Assembly: GCA_019843655.1 (NCBI GenBank)
Contig: JACDQD010000004.1
Location: 29,461,872-29,525,871 of the forward strand
Length of the DNA: 64,000 nt
Source of the DNA: Lethocerus indicus
Lineage: Eukaryota > Arthropoda > Insecta > Hemiptera > Belostomatidae
Direction: 5' to 3'
Part shown: piece after piece, positions 1 to 12,102 of the stretch
Numbering within the stretch: position 1 is the stretch's first letter
How the letters are laid out: every line of letters starts with the position of its first letter
Translations under genes and position numbers: made by a program
The notes under the pieces: generated by a model
The model's input: only the letters and a program-made list of their open reading frames with translations
The model's database searches: none
What the model was told of the DNA's origin: nothing

Positions 1-3000
1 TCAACCCAATACTTCAATGTTCCTTTTTTATAGAATTAGACCGCGTAAATGTTTTCATAATTTTATTTAATAAATACATCGTATTCAACTGGAAGACTTG
101 TTTCCAAATATAATTATGTTGTTCGTCTCCCACTGTCAGAAATCTGAAATCGGCGGGGGTTTCAAACAAAATAGGCCTTTGTTGTAAATCGAAGGGGCGG
201 ATCGCGCCGCAATACAATACAGAACTGCAATACAGACTTATTATATTCAACTACGGGGCCATTCACCGCAGATTCAGCGGGAATTAATTTAGCCCGTTCG
301 GACCTAAGCTCAATTCGCCCTCGCTCCAGCCGACCACTCCGTCTTAGTATTGTCTAATTTCTCCGCTCACTTAATGAATTTTACGAACCATTCGTTAGTA
401 ATTACATCCCGACCATTCACATCATCAATATAGAGAGATCCACGTCACTGCTTCCTCATACATATTATGTAAAATAGATTAATTATATGGTGCGTATTCG
501 GTTGCACATTGCAAGCTCTATGGCAGGGATAAGGACAACATAACATATCCATATGTGTAGATAAAAGTTAATGATTATAATTTTTTTTAAACATGTAAAT
601 TTATTACTCGTCTAAAAATATTTTGATGTGTGTGTTATAGAGGGAAAGGTTTGTTCGAAATCCGCCAGCTTGAGTTTGAAGCTCCGATTGAAAGTGGGCT
701 ATTGGTGGGCGGGCGGTTCGAACCCAATTGGGGAATTTAGAGTGGTGCGGAGGAATGAATGAGCCGGGGAAAGGAAAGTGAATGAAGGGAGTCTTCGTCC
801 CTCGGGATATGAGAGCGGACAGCTGAATTGGTGCCCGATAAACGGCCCGATCAATCTCTCTCCTCAGTCATTCTCCACGCCCTGCCCGATGCTTCCCATC
901 TAAAATACCGCTTAGGTCAGCAATTATCACCCCGCTGATTGCTTAACAGATACTCGGTCAATTACGATGGTACGGTAAAATGTAAAACGACAAAACGCGC
1001 GTGAAAATTTTGTTATTCTCGTCCCGTACGTTTATTACGTCAGTAATAAAGCTGGATATTAAAATACGTGATCCTTATCTCACAGTGTTGTGACTTAAAA
1101 TAAGAAAAAAGAAATATCGCATATAGTTGTTCGAATATTTACGAAACTAGATCACTATTTTCATTCGTATCAACCAACGAAAAATTTGGTCTCGCGGTTA
1201 TTTATAGTAGTCGTTATTGTTCTTGAACGATACAGTGACAAATTATATTTTTCTGTGACCTTTCCGTTTAATCGCCGTTTCCAGAATGCGGGTATCTGGA
1301 CGGTCACGCTTTTGAGCAAGTGTTACAAAACATGAAGTCCCCACGCCATCTCCGGGGACCGTTTCCACCCTCTGGTTCCGGGGCGTTTATTTTTCTTTCC
1401 CTTCTCGAAACGGCATCTCTCGTCGTTTCAATAGACGCGATATCAACTTCGAATTAATTAATGCATAAGCACCAGGAGTGGCGTGTTTTTCAGCGGCAAA
1501 GATTCCAGAAAACGGGATCGCAAAAGTCCATCGGGACCGAGTTCCGTTCCGAGGGGGAGTATAAATTACACGGACAAATATGTGCCGCATTTGAATAACA
1601 AATCGGCCGGAAAAAATCCCTCATTGGCACGATCTCATTAAATCGTGGTTTCATTTGGAAAGGTCGCTCCCAGGTAAGCCGTACCGGCGTAATTAATGCG
1701 TTTTTTAAAGGTATTATTTAAACCGCGGTGGCCGCATTTAATTTTGTAATTTTGTTTTCCTCATCAACCGGGAGCGGAATTTACAATAATCTGATTTTCT
1801 AAATTCTTGAAGAACACGATTGGTGGATTGTCCGTCTTATTCGAGCAGAGAAATGACGACTGAATTATGTAAGCGCAAGAACAATCCGAACGATTTTTAT
1901 ACCGTCATCGTTTGTGCTTACAATCGGTTAGGTATCCATCCATACGCACAAGCCCTCGATCGGCTTTTACGTAAACATATCTCGGAAAACAAATACGGTG
2001 TATTTACCTTATATTGTGTTTGGGAGGAATATCGGACTGAATGAAAGCGAGCCGACGAGGGACAAGGTCGGCTCGGGGGGGGGATTGGGAGCTCTAGCGG
2101 CTCCTAAAGGGCCAAATTTAAGGGAATATAGAAATACCTATGGAAGACAATAAATCGGGGATGAAGAGATTACCTTCAGCTCTTGCTCCCTTTAATACCC
2201 CTTTTACTATCCGGGCCTAAAGTTAAGCTTTCCCACCATTCACTTTTTCCTAATATTTAAGCATATTTGGGTAACGAACATCATAATTACAAAAATAAAT
2301 TATAAAATTCGGAACTAATTACACTGAATTCAATATTGATAGATTTAGTTATAAGTAGCAACCGATCAGAAATCTGTAGGTCCTTTACGGTCTTCAAAAA
2401 CGGAATAATCAATTCCAGAGTCCACTATGCGATGGTTGGTCGTCTGTGTCTCTATCCGATGAAACCGGGTCCGCTTATTATATTATATATTGTAGATGTT
2501 CCCGGGCGGTCTCTCCGATGAGCCGGGCAAGTCGGACGGGCTTCAAACTTTCACTATTAGTAACTTTAGCCCGGCGGTGTGTTCAGGTAGGTATTAATTA
2601 ATGTTAAATTTAATCCGCTTATTTAACACATTGAAATAGTCAGCGGATGTCCAAACTCGTGTGTGTGTGTTTTGTACTCCTCTGCTCCCTTCCGAGGATC
2701 ACATATAGCGGACCGCATTTAGAGCGGGTTACATTCAATATGATAAAACGGTAGATCGGCGTCACATTTATGACTTAAGAACTAATTCAGTTTTGTTTAA
2801 TTCTAGACTGGACGATTTATTATATTATTGGTGGAATCCGTACAAAAGGATCTTAGATTATTTTTCAAGGGTATATACTTCAATATCTAAAGACTAATTT
2901 CAAAAATAATAGTTCGTATTTATAGTGATAATTTAGAGGGAAAATGATATGTGCACTTTTGGCTAAGTAATGTGCATAAGAGAGATACTTAAATCGCTTT

Positions 3001-3020
3001 CACAATTACTTAATAATACC

Positions 3021-3190
3021 GTAGATTTCGTGCGTTTTCCACCATCCCAAAGTACCAAAAGTAACTAACACCGCTACTGAAGATGGCGAGCAGCCGAAAC
3101 CTGTCTAGCAAAAGACCAAACCGGCGAGAGGAGACCAAAACACACGACATCTACGTTATTCCAACCCCTCGCAGACCACAAAACAGGTAG
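3021..3190 (+). repeat. End-only copy of the composite foldback-like repeat
   Basis: Positions 3021-3038 (GTAGATTTCGTGCGTTTT) and 3137-3154 (AAAACACACGACATCTAC) are inverted repeats with two mismatches over 18 bp. The segment between them matches the ends of the elements at 39.8-40.8 kb and 56.4-58.0 kb, including GACTAACACCGCTACTGAAG-like and AGCAGCCGAAACC blocks. It continues into TTCCAACCCCTCGCAGACC, which also occurs at 40.79 kb and 41.24 kb. A 35-codon frame starting MASSRN runs from the ATG at 3083 to a TAG at 3190. No tandem array is attached here. The repeat relationship is clear; the element class is unknown. Confidence 0.7.
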
Positions 3191-5664
3191 TCTAAACAAC
3201 ATAATAATAAGTGATTATTCACTAGAGATTAAATAATATGACTTATTGCTAAATACTTCATGAGACACAAAATTCAAGCGCGGATTAGGGCCAGGAGGTG
3301 AGCTTTGAAGGGCCCGGGTCAAAGTGGGTACAAATCATCGTTAAATACATAACACCGTGAAAATTGAAAGGGTCCGAGCGGCTGCGAATCAAACAATGGG
3401 GCCGGCTGTGTGTGAAGGGGAAAGTCGCCTTATTGTGTCTGTCGGGCGGCATTGTACAGGGCCGGCCGGCACCCGCAAATGGTATTAAGTCCGGCAATAC
3501 TAATAATACACGGGGCCACCACTCCCGCTCCTTTCGCTACGGAAATTCATTTGCGGCCAAAATACTATTGCCGACGACCGGGGGCCTTATTCGGAAAAGC
3601 AGTCGGCGGTGTGTAATCCGAGCCGCACGACCGCATATAGTGTAACGAGATCGCGACACTAAGGGCTGTAGAGGGGGCGCGGAGGGAGGGTGGGCGGCGG
3701 AAGGCCTCCCTCTGTACGCCACTCTGAAAACCTCAACAAATATGTACCGCCCTACTCCTATTTGTAACAAGAGAGCCCTTCTTATGCAGACATAATTGTA
3801 GTCGATGTATTAATTATTTCAACCCCCCCCCCCTCTCAGCCCCGTGTAAATAATACCGACTCATGTAAATAATACAGGACATTTATAATATAACATTAGC
3901 GTAATTCAATGTAAAACTTTAATTTAAGTGAAAATTAATACACCCCTTCAATTGGCCGCTATGAAAATATGTGAAACGAAGTTAATGGGAGATATTCCAA
4001 TTAAAATTATGTATAATTTATGGCGAAGAAGTTGCTGTAGGAAACGAAAAGTAAAAAAACTGTATGCGGTTAGGATTGCAGCTTTAAGAAGTCAATCTAG
4101 TCAGTTGATATAAATAATTTATTGCATATTTATTATATGCTTGTTATTGATTTATTTGTTGTCAGCGCGTTATATTGATACATTATCGAAGACATAACGT
4201 CGCTCGTTAGTATTATTGATTACGACTGTGGTATGTTGGCGTCATAATCTAATACTAGGACCATTGTTCCTCCGATATTCAGAATAGGGTGGTCGAAGGG
4301 TAGATTCAAAATAGGACCGAAGCGAGTCCATAAACCGACGACCGAATGGGAAGGAATGCGGGCAACTTGAGTTTAAGGTCGTGTTTGGCCATTCTCAAAG
4401 AAATGAGCCAGCGAAGATGAAAGCTTTCAAAAATGTACAACGCATATTATTTAAGTTAAGTGTCGCGGGCCGGCCGAGAAATGCCGTAAAGGGGTATTAC
4501 TTTACGGAAAAGCGCTGGATGCCGGGGAAAAAACAAAGTTTCGCCATCAAAACCGCCCGCCGAAGCAAACTTGGAGACATCATCTCCGCTCCTAAAATAA
4601 TATATACGGCCAAACTTCAACTTCCAGCCGCTCAGCCAATGACGGAATCACCGCTCGAGAATGTGTCTGGCGGAATATTTTAAGCGAAACTTCCTCGCGG
4701 GGACACGCTTCCACGTAAACGAAATTAAAACTGAGTTCGGTAGCTACAAGTTTTGGAATAAAACGAAGAAAAAAGGTAAACAATTAAGAGAAAAATTGCG
4801 GAAAATAAACTCGTAATATTTAGTAAATAATATAGCGGCATATAAAACGATACTACGCTTCTACACAATATATATTTAGGAAATGAAATAAAGGAGAGGA
4901 CACTTGAGTCTTGGACGATACATATTATAGAAGCATACTTCTATGATGTTATTCTATCTCTGTACGTAATCTATGGGCTTCACATTATCAGAATAACTGT
5001 AAACTTGAGTACGACGGGTCGGTTCAGTGTCAACTGAAAATTTAGCCTAGCGAAAGTCACAGTCTGTCAACAAAATTATATATTTCTATTCAATGCAATA
5101 ACCAATTGAGAATGAGTACGGGCGTACAGGTTATGCTTAAATTGGTAATCTGGAGAGTCGAAAGGGAATGGGGTGAAGTAAAAGCGGGTGGGGGAAGGAA
5201 GCGAGGTAAGAAATCGAATGTTGATTGGGATGCCCCTAGAATTGATTATTTAGGGTTTAAGGCTATATCCCCTATTCCGGTCACATCCGCATTTAACCCT
5301 TTTCCTGTGGGCAGTCGGATTCTCTTACTTGTCTTTCCATTTAAAGGAGAACGTTCTCCTATTCGGTTTAATTCGGTTTCCATAGTTATACTACCCCCAT
5401 TTATTTTTAAATAACATCAGTCTCACTTTTCCCCAGGGCCAATAGACGATTGGGGATAGAAATTCGCAACGATAGTAACATTTCCACCAGAAAATAATGC
5501 AACATATTATTTTTATCACAAACATAGGCCCTAAAACTAAAATACGGATCGTATAAGTTATTTCTTATTTTAATAAAATGAATTATTGGGGCAGAATATT
5601 ATACAGGTATTTACTATAATAGTTACGATTCTAATAATACTGCTGAACCATTGTCAACACACTT

Positions 5665-5684
5665 TTATTATTATTATTATTATT
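5665..5684 (+). repeat. TTA trinucleotide microsatellite
   Basis: About six to seven tandem TTA units. Confidence 0.85.
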
Positions 5685-5738
5685 GATTAAAATTATTAAC
5701 AATGGTATTAACAATTGATATTATATATTATTCATACG

Positions 5739-5775
5739 GCGCTTAAAACTAAGCCCGCAACACCGAAGTGTCTTG
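5739..5775 (+). repeat. Decayed half-copy of the 56-58 bp hairpin family
   Basis: The segment begins GGCGCTTAAAACTAAGCCCG and lines up with one arm of the hairpins at 40200 and 56931 (GGCGCTAATACTAGACCCGC). The second arm is not recognisable. This is a weak but plausible member. Confidence 0.35.
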
Positions 5776-7358
5776 AGGTCGCATCAATTTGGTGCGACAT
5801 ACTATTTTGTTTCTTTTTATAGAAGGTCGTTCTGATTTTCAATAATCATAGCAGCGATACGTATTATTTACTAAAACTCAGCTTACAAAGTATAATTAAA
5901 TATGATAATTAATGTTCCAACATATTTTCACAGATTGGTAAAAGCAATAATACGAAATTTCGAAAAAAATTATATTTACTTCGTTTGTTCTTTGGCCTGT
6001 AAAAAAAATTTTCGACAGACGAATCTAAAGCTTTATTTTTATTTTCTGTGAAGCACATTATATATGTTCATATTCGTGTTTACCACTGACCATTTCCCGC
6101 GTTTTCACGTTTCGGTTTGAGGAAACGCCTGAAGGGGCGCCACCGTACGGTTGGCACCTAATGCAGGTTTTCCACCGTTAGATGTCGACTCCGTTCACTC
6201 CCTAAAACGCTTATGTACCTGTTGCTGTAAACATTTCTCGTACAGAATAAATATTGCTCATATATTTGCTATATTTAGTTATGTTTCCTCATTCTCTGAT
6301 GGACGTAGAAGAATTAAACTGTTTGGTTTATCTTACTGTAACATTTTTTTAATATTCACTAACCATGAAAATGCTGTAATAGTACAGTTTATGAATCATA
6401 CATTAATGGAGTGAAGTCTATAGCTGGTTATTATTTCTAGTTTATGGAATTTTATTTACATTTGTAAGGCTGAATAATACAATTATTGCGGATGAAGATA
6501 TAAGAGCAGTTGATTATATAGAAAAATCTGTTCTTTGGAATATCAGTTGAAAAATTCTTTGATGTAACAACAGACTAAACTGGAGACCCAGTAGAAATTT
6601 ATTTCTCTGCAAATTGGTATTTTCCTGATGCCTTAGTGGAAGCGATTCAAAGGCCTTTCACGCCCAATTAGAGTTATTCGGATGTAACCAATTTTTCAAG
6701 GATTTCTAATAAAATTACGTTAGTACGAAATGGAGCAGTATTTCTTTCTTATTTTTAATGGGGAAAAAAATAATATTCTGAAGTAGAACTTCGGATCGAA
6801 TTTGTATTTTTCATTCCTCTGATCTCGGCGATAATTGGAGTCGGCAACAGTAACTGTAATATTACAATATTGATAATACTTATCCGAATATTGACGAATA
6901 TTTATTACAAAATGAAAATTAAAACGTGTAAATTATGTAATATAATTCAAAATTTCCTATCGGATCGCATAATACTGCGGGAAGAACGTTGGGTAGCAGG
7001 GGTAGGCACAGAGTTAGTGTGAGATTCTTCCTGTGTTTTAAAACCACCCAGTTTCAATGGAAGGGTTTGTTCTTTTTTTGGGGCCTTCTGGGTTTTGTCT
7101 GTTATCGACGTTTCGCAAAATTTACCGGTTCCGTCATCAGAGTCGTTTAATATAAGATGGAGTGATATCTGAATACAATTTGATGAACTACTATCCTCGA
7201 TCGAACATTCTACGGTCCTATCAGTGATAATTGTTATATGGCGATACAGAAAGAATATCACTTTCACAGAGGCCGATCCTTGTCTTCTGATGGTGTTCAG
7301 ATCCCTCCGTCAGTTAGTTTACACATCTGAAATTCAATTTAACGGAATTAACTCCTAC

Positions 7359-8454
7359 CTTTAATGAAGTCGACCGCCATCTCGAGGCCGTAAGTGTCCT
7401 TATCGCAGTCGTCCAGTATGTGGGCTCCAATAGTGAAGTGGTGCCTGTTCCTGTTGTTGATGATGTCGAGGGTGTAGAGCATGGTCTCTACGGCCTGAAT
7501 GCCTCCCTGTGGCATGATGGGGCCGCAGGTGACGGTGTCCTCGCGCTCGTGTACCATCATGAGGCCGCCCAGGATGAGGTCGCCGGGCACTTCGGAGGCC
7601 AGCTTGACGGGCCAAGCCTCCGCCGGCGGGACCGACGGCCTCGCGTCCGCCTCCGACAGGGCCCGGCCGGCCGAAGGCTCGGTCGCTCTCTGCGCCAACG
7701 AATAGAAGCTGAAGGGGACACCGAGGTCGGCAGGTTCGGAGCTCTTGACACCCACCGTCGTGTACCCCAATCCTCCAGTATCTTCTTCCAAGTACGTATT
7801 AAATTCTGAGCTTTCATATTTCTCGGACGTCGATACGATATCCGGTCCTGTCGTGATGTCCGGCATACTGATAGTACCATCGCTTGTAGAAGACACGACG
7901 CTCGCAGTGGTCTCCTCCGTATAGCGCGTCGCGGGGCCGCTGTCGGCCACCATTCCGGGATATTCCCGAACGGTTTCCACGAAACTCCTAGTGCCGGCAT
8001 CGCTCATTGTAAAAGAGTCGCTTGGTGCGCCCATCGAAATTGTAAAGTTGTACCCATCGCTGCTGTTACTGGAAGTCTCCGGGTAGGACCCGGTCGTCGG
8101 GTTCGGCGTTGTCGAGATATCGTCGAGTTGCGTACTCACGGCCGTCGTATAGTATCGTACGCCGTCCATTGGAAAATCGACTGTAGTATTTATGTCCTCC
8201 GTAAACGTCAGGCTGACGGTGGACGCCTCGGATGTGGCGGCCCACTCTTCGTCTTCGCGGCGGGTTGTGAGAATTAGGGCTGGAGTGGCGGTATACTCGG
8301 TAGTTGGCGGGCTTCTGTCCCCCGGTAGGCCGAGTACCTCCTGCGTCCAGTTGGGCTCGCCGGCCTCCTCACCTCCGTTTCTGTCCCTCTCGCTCAGCCC
8401 AGTGCACAGGCAAAACAAAACCGTCGCGTAGAACAACCCGCATGGTCGAGCCAT
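7359..8454 (-). CDS. mtt: Metabotropic glutamate receptor-like protein, first coding exon (mXR/mangetout type)
   Basis: This is a class C GPCR of the plasma membrane; the exon encodes the N-terminus only. I start at the ATG at 8454 because it opens a clear signal peptide (MARPCGLFYATVLFCLCTG). Residues about 22-285 are rich in Ser, Thr, Asp and Glu. From about residue 288 the ligand-binding (ANF receptor) fold begins with GDLILGGLMMVHERED, then CGPIMPQGGIQ near residue 310 and GAHILDDCDKDTYGLEMAVD. The exon gives 365 codons plus one base and ends at a donor AAAG/GTAGGA, so the intron is phase 1. In true glutamate receptors the CGxI...GIQR segment has a Tyr and an Arg (rat mGluR1 Y74 and R78) that contact the ligand. 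Here the aligned residues are Gly and Ala, as expected for the mXR/mangetout group. No later exon is visible to the left. The family is sure; the subfamily symbol is probable. Confidence 0.85.
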
Positions 8455-8498
8455 CGCTTCCCTCACCACTATGACGGCGCCCGCTCTCTGATTCACAT
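8455..8498 (-). other. 5' untranslated part of the mGluR-like exon, with a start-stop uORF
   Basis: The exon opens after a good acceptor, a T-rich tract ending TTTCCAG, with the AG at 8500-8499. The first six exon bases are ATGTGA, a start codon followed at once by a stop. The reading frame upstream of the chosen ATG is open back to a GTG at 8496, but no in-frame ATG precedes 8454. The gene must have at least one more 5' exon at higher coordinates, which I could not locate. Confidence 0.6.
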
Positions 8499-8500
8499 CT

Positions 8501-10940
8501 GGAAATTAAAAGAATTTCGAAATTATATTACGCTCCATGAATTACACTAGGAACTATTAAACGAGCATTACGCACTACTATAAGCCTTATAAATACTTTG
8601 TACAAAAATAATAATAACGCTAGCAATCCCGCGTGGGTTTAAAATGTTCTGTCTTCACATTCCAATTTGTTTATTACCAAATATCCTGCCTGCACTATTA
8701 TCGTGATATTTTTTTCTGGATTATAAGTGACCGATGGCATTTTAGGCAGTCCAACGCGATGATCGATAATCTCAGTTTAATAAAATTTTACTTATTTTAC
8801 TTTATTTTGATAACATATTTTATTCTAGCTTTACAAATCGGCGAGTGGAGACAGACAATTCCTTGAGCGATAATGAGCAATAAATTTGAACTGAATATTG
8901 AATAATTCGGTATCCACCTTCACATAGAATTCTTTACGCCTGATGATTAACACGCGTTTAACGCGTTTTGTCGAAAAGAGATTTTAGAAATATCGTTATT
9001 GTTCCTAATTACACTGAAGAAGAGTTGGCGAAGTGATAAATGAGACTTGGCCTCGGGGAGGGAAAACTGAAAAATATATATCAGTCAGTTGTTGTAGTTA
9101 CATGTTGTAGCAAAACACATTCATCAACAGCGCCGGACACTTTTTCGTTTTATGCCTCATTTAATATAATTAACTGGCCAGAAAAGGGCCGTAATATAAA
9201 GAAATTGCAATGTTATTAAATACCACTACACTCCTTATTTCCTTAGTTTCCGTCAGAATGTATCGGGTCCCACAGAGCGAATACGTGGCAGATAATTAAT
9301 TCAGGACGGATGTTATAGTGCAGGAAAATTACACGGTCCGTATAGATACAAACTGAAATTGTATGGAATTGAGGGCCGGAGGCGTATCAATAAATAACGC
9401 CGGGTGGAACGCATAAGGCAAATTGGTGGTTATGAAACAAGAGTTCAACTAACTTTCGGCAGTTTCCGAAACGTATCGTACATTTGAAAGACATTACCGG
9501 TGAAATGAAATATATTTAATGTATTATTCAATGTCGCTAACAAGTGCTGGGGTACATTACATAAAAACGTCGTTGGTCGTTCAGGGTTTTACACTTTTAC
9601 CTAGTCGTGAGATAAAAAAAAATCATAAAATATTTCATGAAGTAAATTAAAACATCTGTTTCCTCATTTATAAATGTACAAATCCTCATTTGTAGTATAT
9701 TAACTGTTATTTATATGATAATAATTGTTGGTATCGTATAAAAATATATTCCATAATTAATATTTAAGGAGGAATTGTAATATATTCACAGTTTAAATGA
9801 CTGAATTGCTAAATTACATACAGCATCTAACTTCTATTAAAAGAAATAAATATTCCAATTTTGCAGGACTGTTGCAGCTCAGAATGACATCAGGAGTTGA
9901 AAGGGCTAATCATTAACCGCGTACGCAATTATAAAAGATACGTGAAGCGCGTGGGAGGGACGTGACGGTGCAACTGTTTCGTACAAAACCATCACTAATT
10001 CAAATCGTAGAGGACGTGGGAAAAAACGTCGGATGACACCCGCAAAAGTTGAGCCGGCCGGTGCAATGTGTTCGCGATTCGCGGTCCGTCGCTCGTACGA
10101 ATTCGTTAAAGTGAAATTGACTACCCAATTGCGACCGGCCCGAGCACGTATAAAACGACGTGCGATGAATTCGTCGGACCGAATAAAGCAGCTGTAGTTC
10201 ATCCAGTTCACCCCCGGCGTCCAATTCATCATCGGCAGAAACACTCGCTACTCGGTCGGGTGCAGGTATCGTTAATATCAAGTCCGTTTTTTTTACTCTC
10301 ATTCTATTTTCGGGGGGAAAACAATATTCCAATTAATTCCAAGTTTAATTGTGGTGAACCTAGGAAATCCCTTTCCATTCTTGGCCTTGAAATTATAGTC
10401 TCCACACATATTTGTTGCTGGACCTAACCCCATTGTCACTAGTATTATGCCAGGGAAATCACGAGTTACTTATGTATTTCAGCTTCGGGCTGTAGGCCCG
10501 TAGTAAATGATACTGTACTGACCCTCCAATTGTTTTGGTCTTGCAGAATAACTTGTCTGTTCATGAGTGTCGGCGTAACTAAGGGTAGTAACAGTGTACT
10601 GAAAGTGCAGACAGGATTTTGCGTCGGCTGAAGCGCTCTATTCTGAAGACATAGGCACAGAGTTTTCAAAATCGTGATGATAAACACAGAGAGGACTTTG
10701 AATCGGCATACGCTTGATTGTTATTTGCATAAAATACTTTTTAATAAATGGCACAGCCGGGAAGAAAACTGATGATTTTCTCTCTCAACTGATAATTTGA
10801 ATCAGGCTCTAGAGATTAGGGTTTAAATTTGTTGCAGAGTGGACAAGCGAATAGTTAAAGATACTCGTATGTAATTGTATTCTGAGTCAGTACTATTTCT
10901 TTGTATTTCAGGCTGGCAGAAGGACAGACGATAATTCGAC
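8501..10940. other. Gap between the mGluR-like exon and the odorant receptor cluster
   Basis: This is AT-rich sequence with no convincing coding frame. The overlapping minus-strand frames at 9906-10332 occupy two registers of the same DNA with no domain signal, and I treat them as chance. The gap probably lies within the 5' non-coding intron of the mGluR-like gene. Confidence 0.4.
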
Positions 10941-11003
10941 ATATTTAATGTGAATATCTTTCATGTTTTTCAGTGTCATGGGACTTTCAAAAGTATCAGG
11001 GGT

Positions 11004-11215
11004 ACACACAAGCTTCTACAGCTCGGGTTTTGCGCAGTATCGGAAATTTCCAGAATGACCGAGAGTTTTCAGACGATCGCTCTCATGACCTCGACCTGCA
11101 TGACCAAGTTCGCCGGCGGCATTTTCCGCCGGCAATGTACCTGGAGCTGGAGCCGACGAGATGTCGGAGCTTTACAGAGAGGCGAGCCGAGATACCGTGC
11201 CAAGGGCTTATTCTC
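11004..11215 (+). pseudogene. Odorant receptor (7tm_6) relic with a 22-nt frameshifting insertion
   Basis: The frame through 11004-11132 reads CAVSEISRMTESFQTIA and then a hydrophobic stretch ending KFAGGIFRR, the layout of a receptor segment that leads into the second intracellular region. A different frame, opening at 11155, reads DEMSELYREASRD. This lines up with RKDKLSEVLGLAS in the intact gene 1 kb downstream and SMEEVLGQLDEIY in the next. Removing the 22 nt at 11133-11154, which hold a CTGGAG duplication, would place the two parts in one frame. No start, later exons or C-terminal motif are seen. The GC-rich composition matches the intact receptor exons. A competing minus-strand reading exists at 11136-11350, so the call is tentative. 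Confidence 0.4.
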
Positions 11216-12102
11216 GGACGGAAGGCCCTGCTCTCCGACCGGGTAATCCTCGCATGCTTCATCGTCGGTTAATTGGTAACGACAGTGGCCGAAAAAATCC
11301 TTAAAAAGACCATAAATCTGCTGCCACAGAGCACGCAGCTCGGGAGCCATTAGTTGACGTCTGGAGAGAAATAGAGGACGCCAACATTCTCCGGCCTCTC
11401 AAGTTATTCCCCACACCTCTTGATCAACAGGAAATAAATAATTAATAACACAGAACGTAATTGGTGCCAAAACTCTCTCCCGAAAGACCACTAATTTGTC
11501 AATAAAGGATAAATAATTATTGAATTCAAAATTACTTAATCCATCTCTTTTCTGCTGACGTTTTCCCGAACAGCCGAGGCGGAGTCCCTTCAATTGTTAA
11601 TCGCCACTATCTGCAGTCTTCTCTAGGAAGGGGATAGGAGGTCAGAATATGAAAGTTTACCCAACTCCCGTAAGAAAAGATACGCCCATCGTATAATTTT
11701 CAAACGGTAGGAAGTGCCCGGCATTCTGTATAAATATTGGAAATGATATTCGGGGAAAGGTATAAAAAGTTTTACTTTCGGCTAATTCCCTTCTACTTGC
11801 TTCCTGACGTCGAGAAGATAAAGATCCGAGTAGGTAATAAATATCATATATTCCTAATATTTTTTTCCGTCAGTGGTGACTAAACATTCAATGTATTCAA
11901 TGGGTATAACAACCGTTTAATCTTCATTAAATCCGCCAGTTCTATATTTTTAATATTCTCGTCATATTATGTAATATCAGAATTCAAAACAATGTAGAAT
12001 ATTCAACAGCAGTCACCTTTATTCCTAGATCATTATAGATTGCACTTTCGTACCGTTATTTTCTAGGTAAATATTACAGTATAGGTGTAATTTATAGGTT
12101 AT

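Larger units (their letters stand above)
1..7358 (-). other. Intron of the mGluR-like gene, running off the left edge
   Basis: The donor is at 7358-7357 on the minus strand. The next expected exon, continuing the ligand-binding domain after DFIKG, is not found in any frame down to position 1. The interval is mostly AT-rich unique sequence. It contains a GC-rich patch at about 3360-3740, a run of eleven C near 3823-3833, a run of nine G near 2075, a TTA trinucleotide run near 5665-5684, an end-only copy of the composite repeat at 3021-3190 and a decayed hairpin at 5739. Short open frames at 1820-2044, 3364-3645, 4381-4683 and 6151-6414 resemble nothing I know and look like chance. Confidence 0.55.

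Noticed and set aside
701..725. GGTTCGAACCC, resembling a tRNA B box
   Set aside because: The flanking bases cannot form a T-arm stem and no A box or acceptor stem was found at the right distance.
7400..8431. Several other frames overlapping the mGluR-like exon
   Set aside because: They lack domains and arise from its GC-rich coding sequence.
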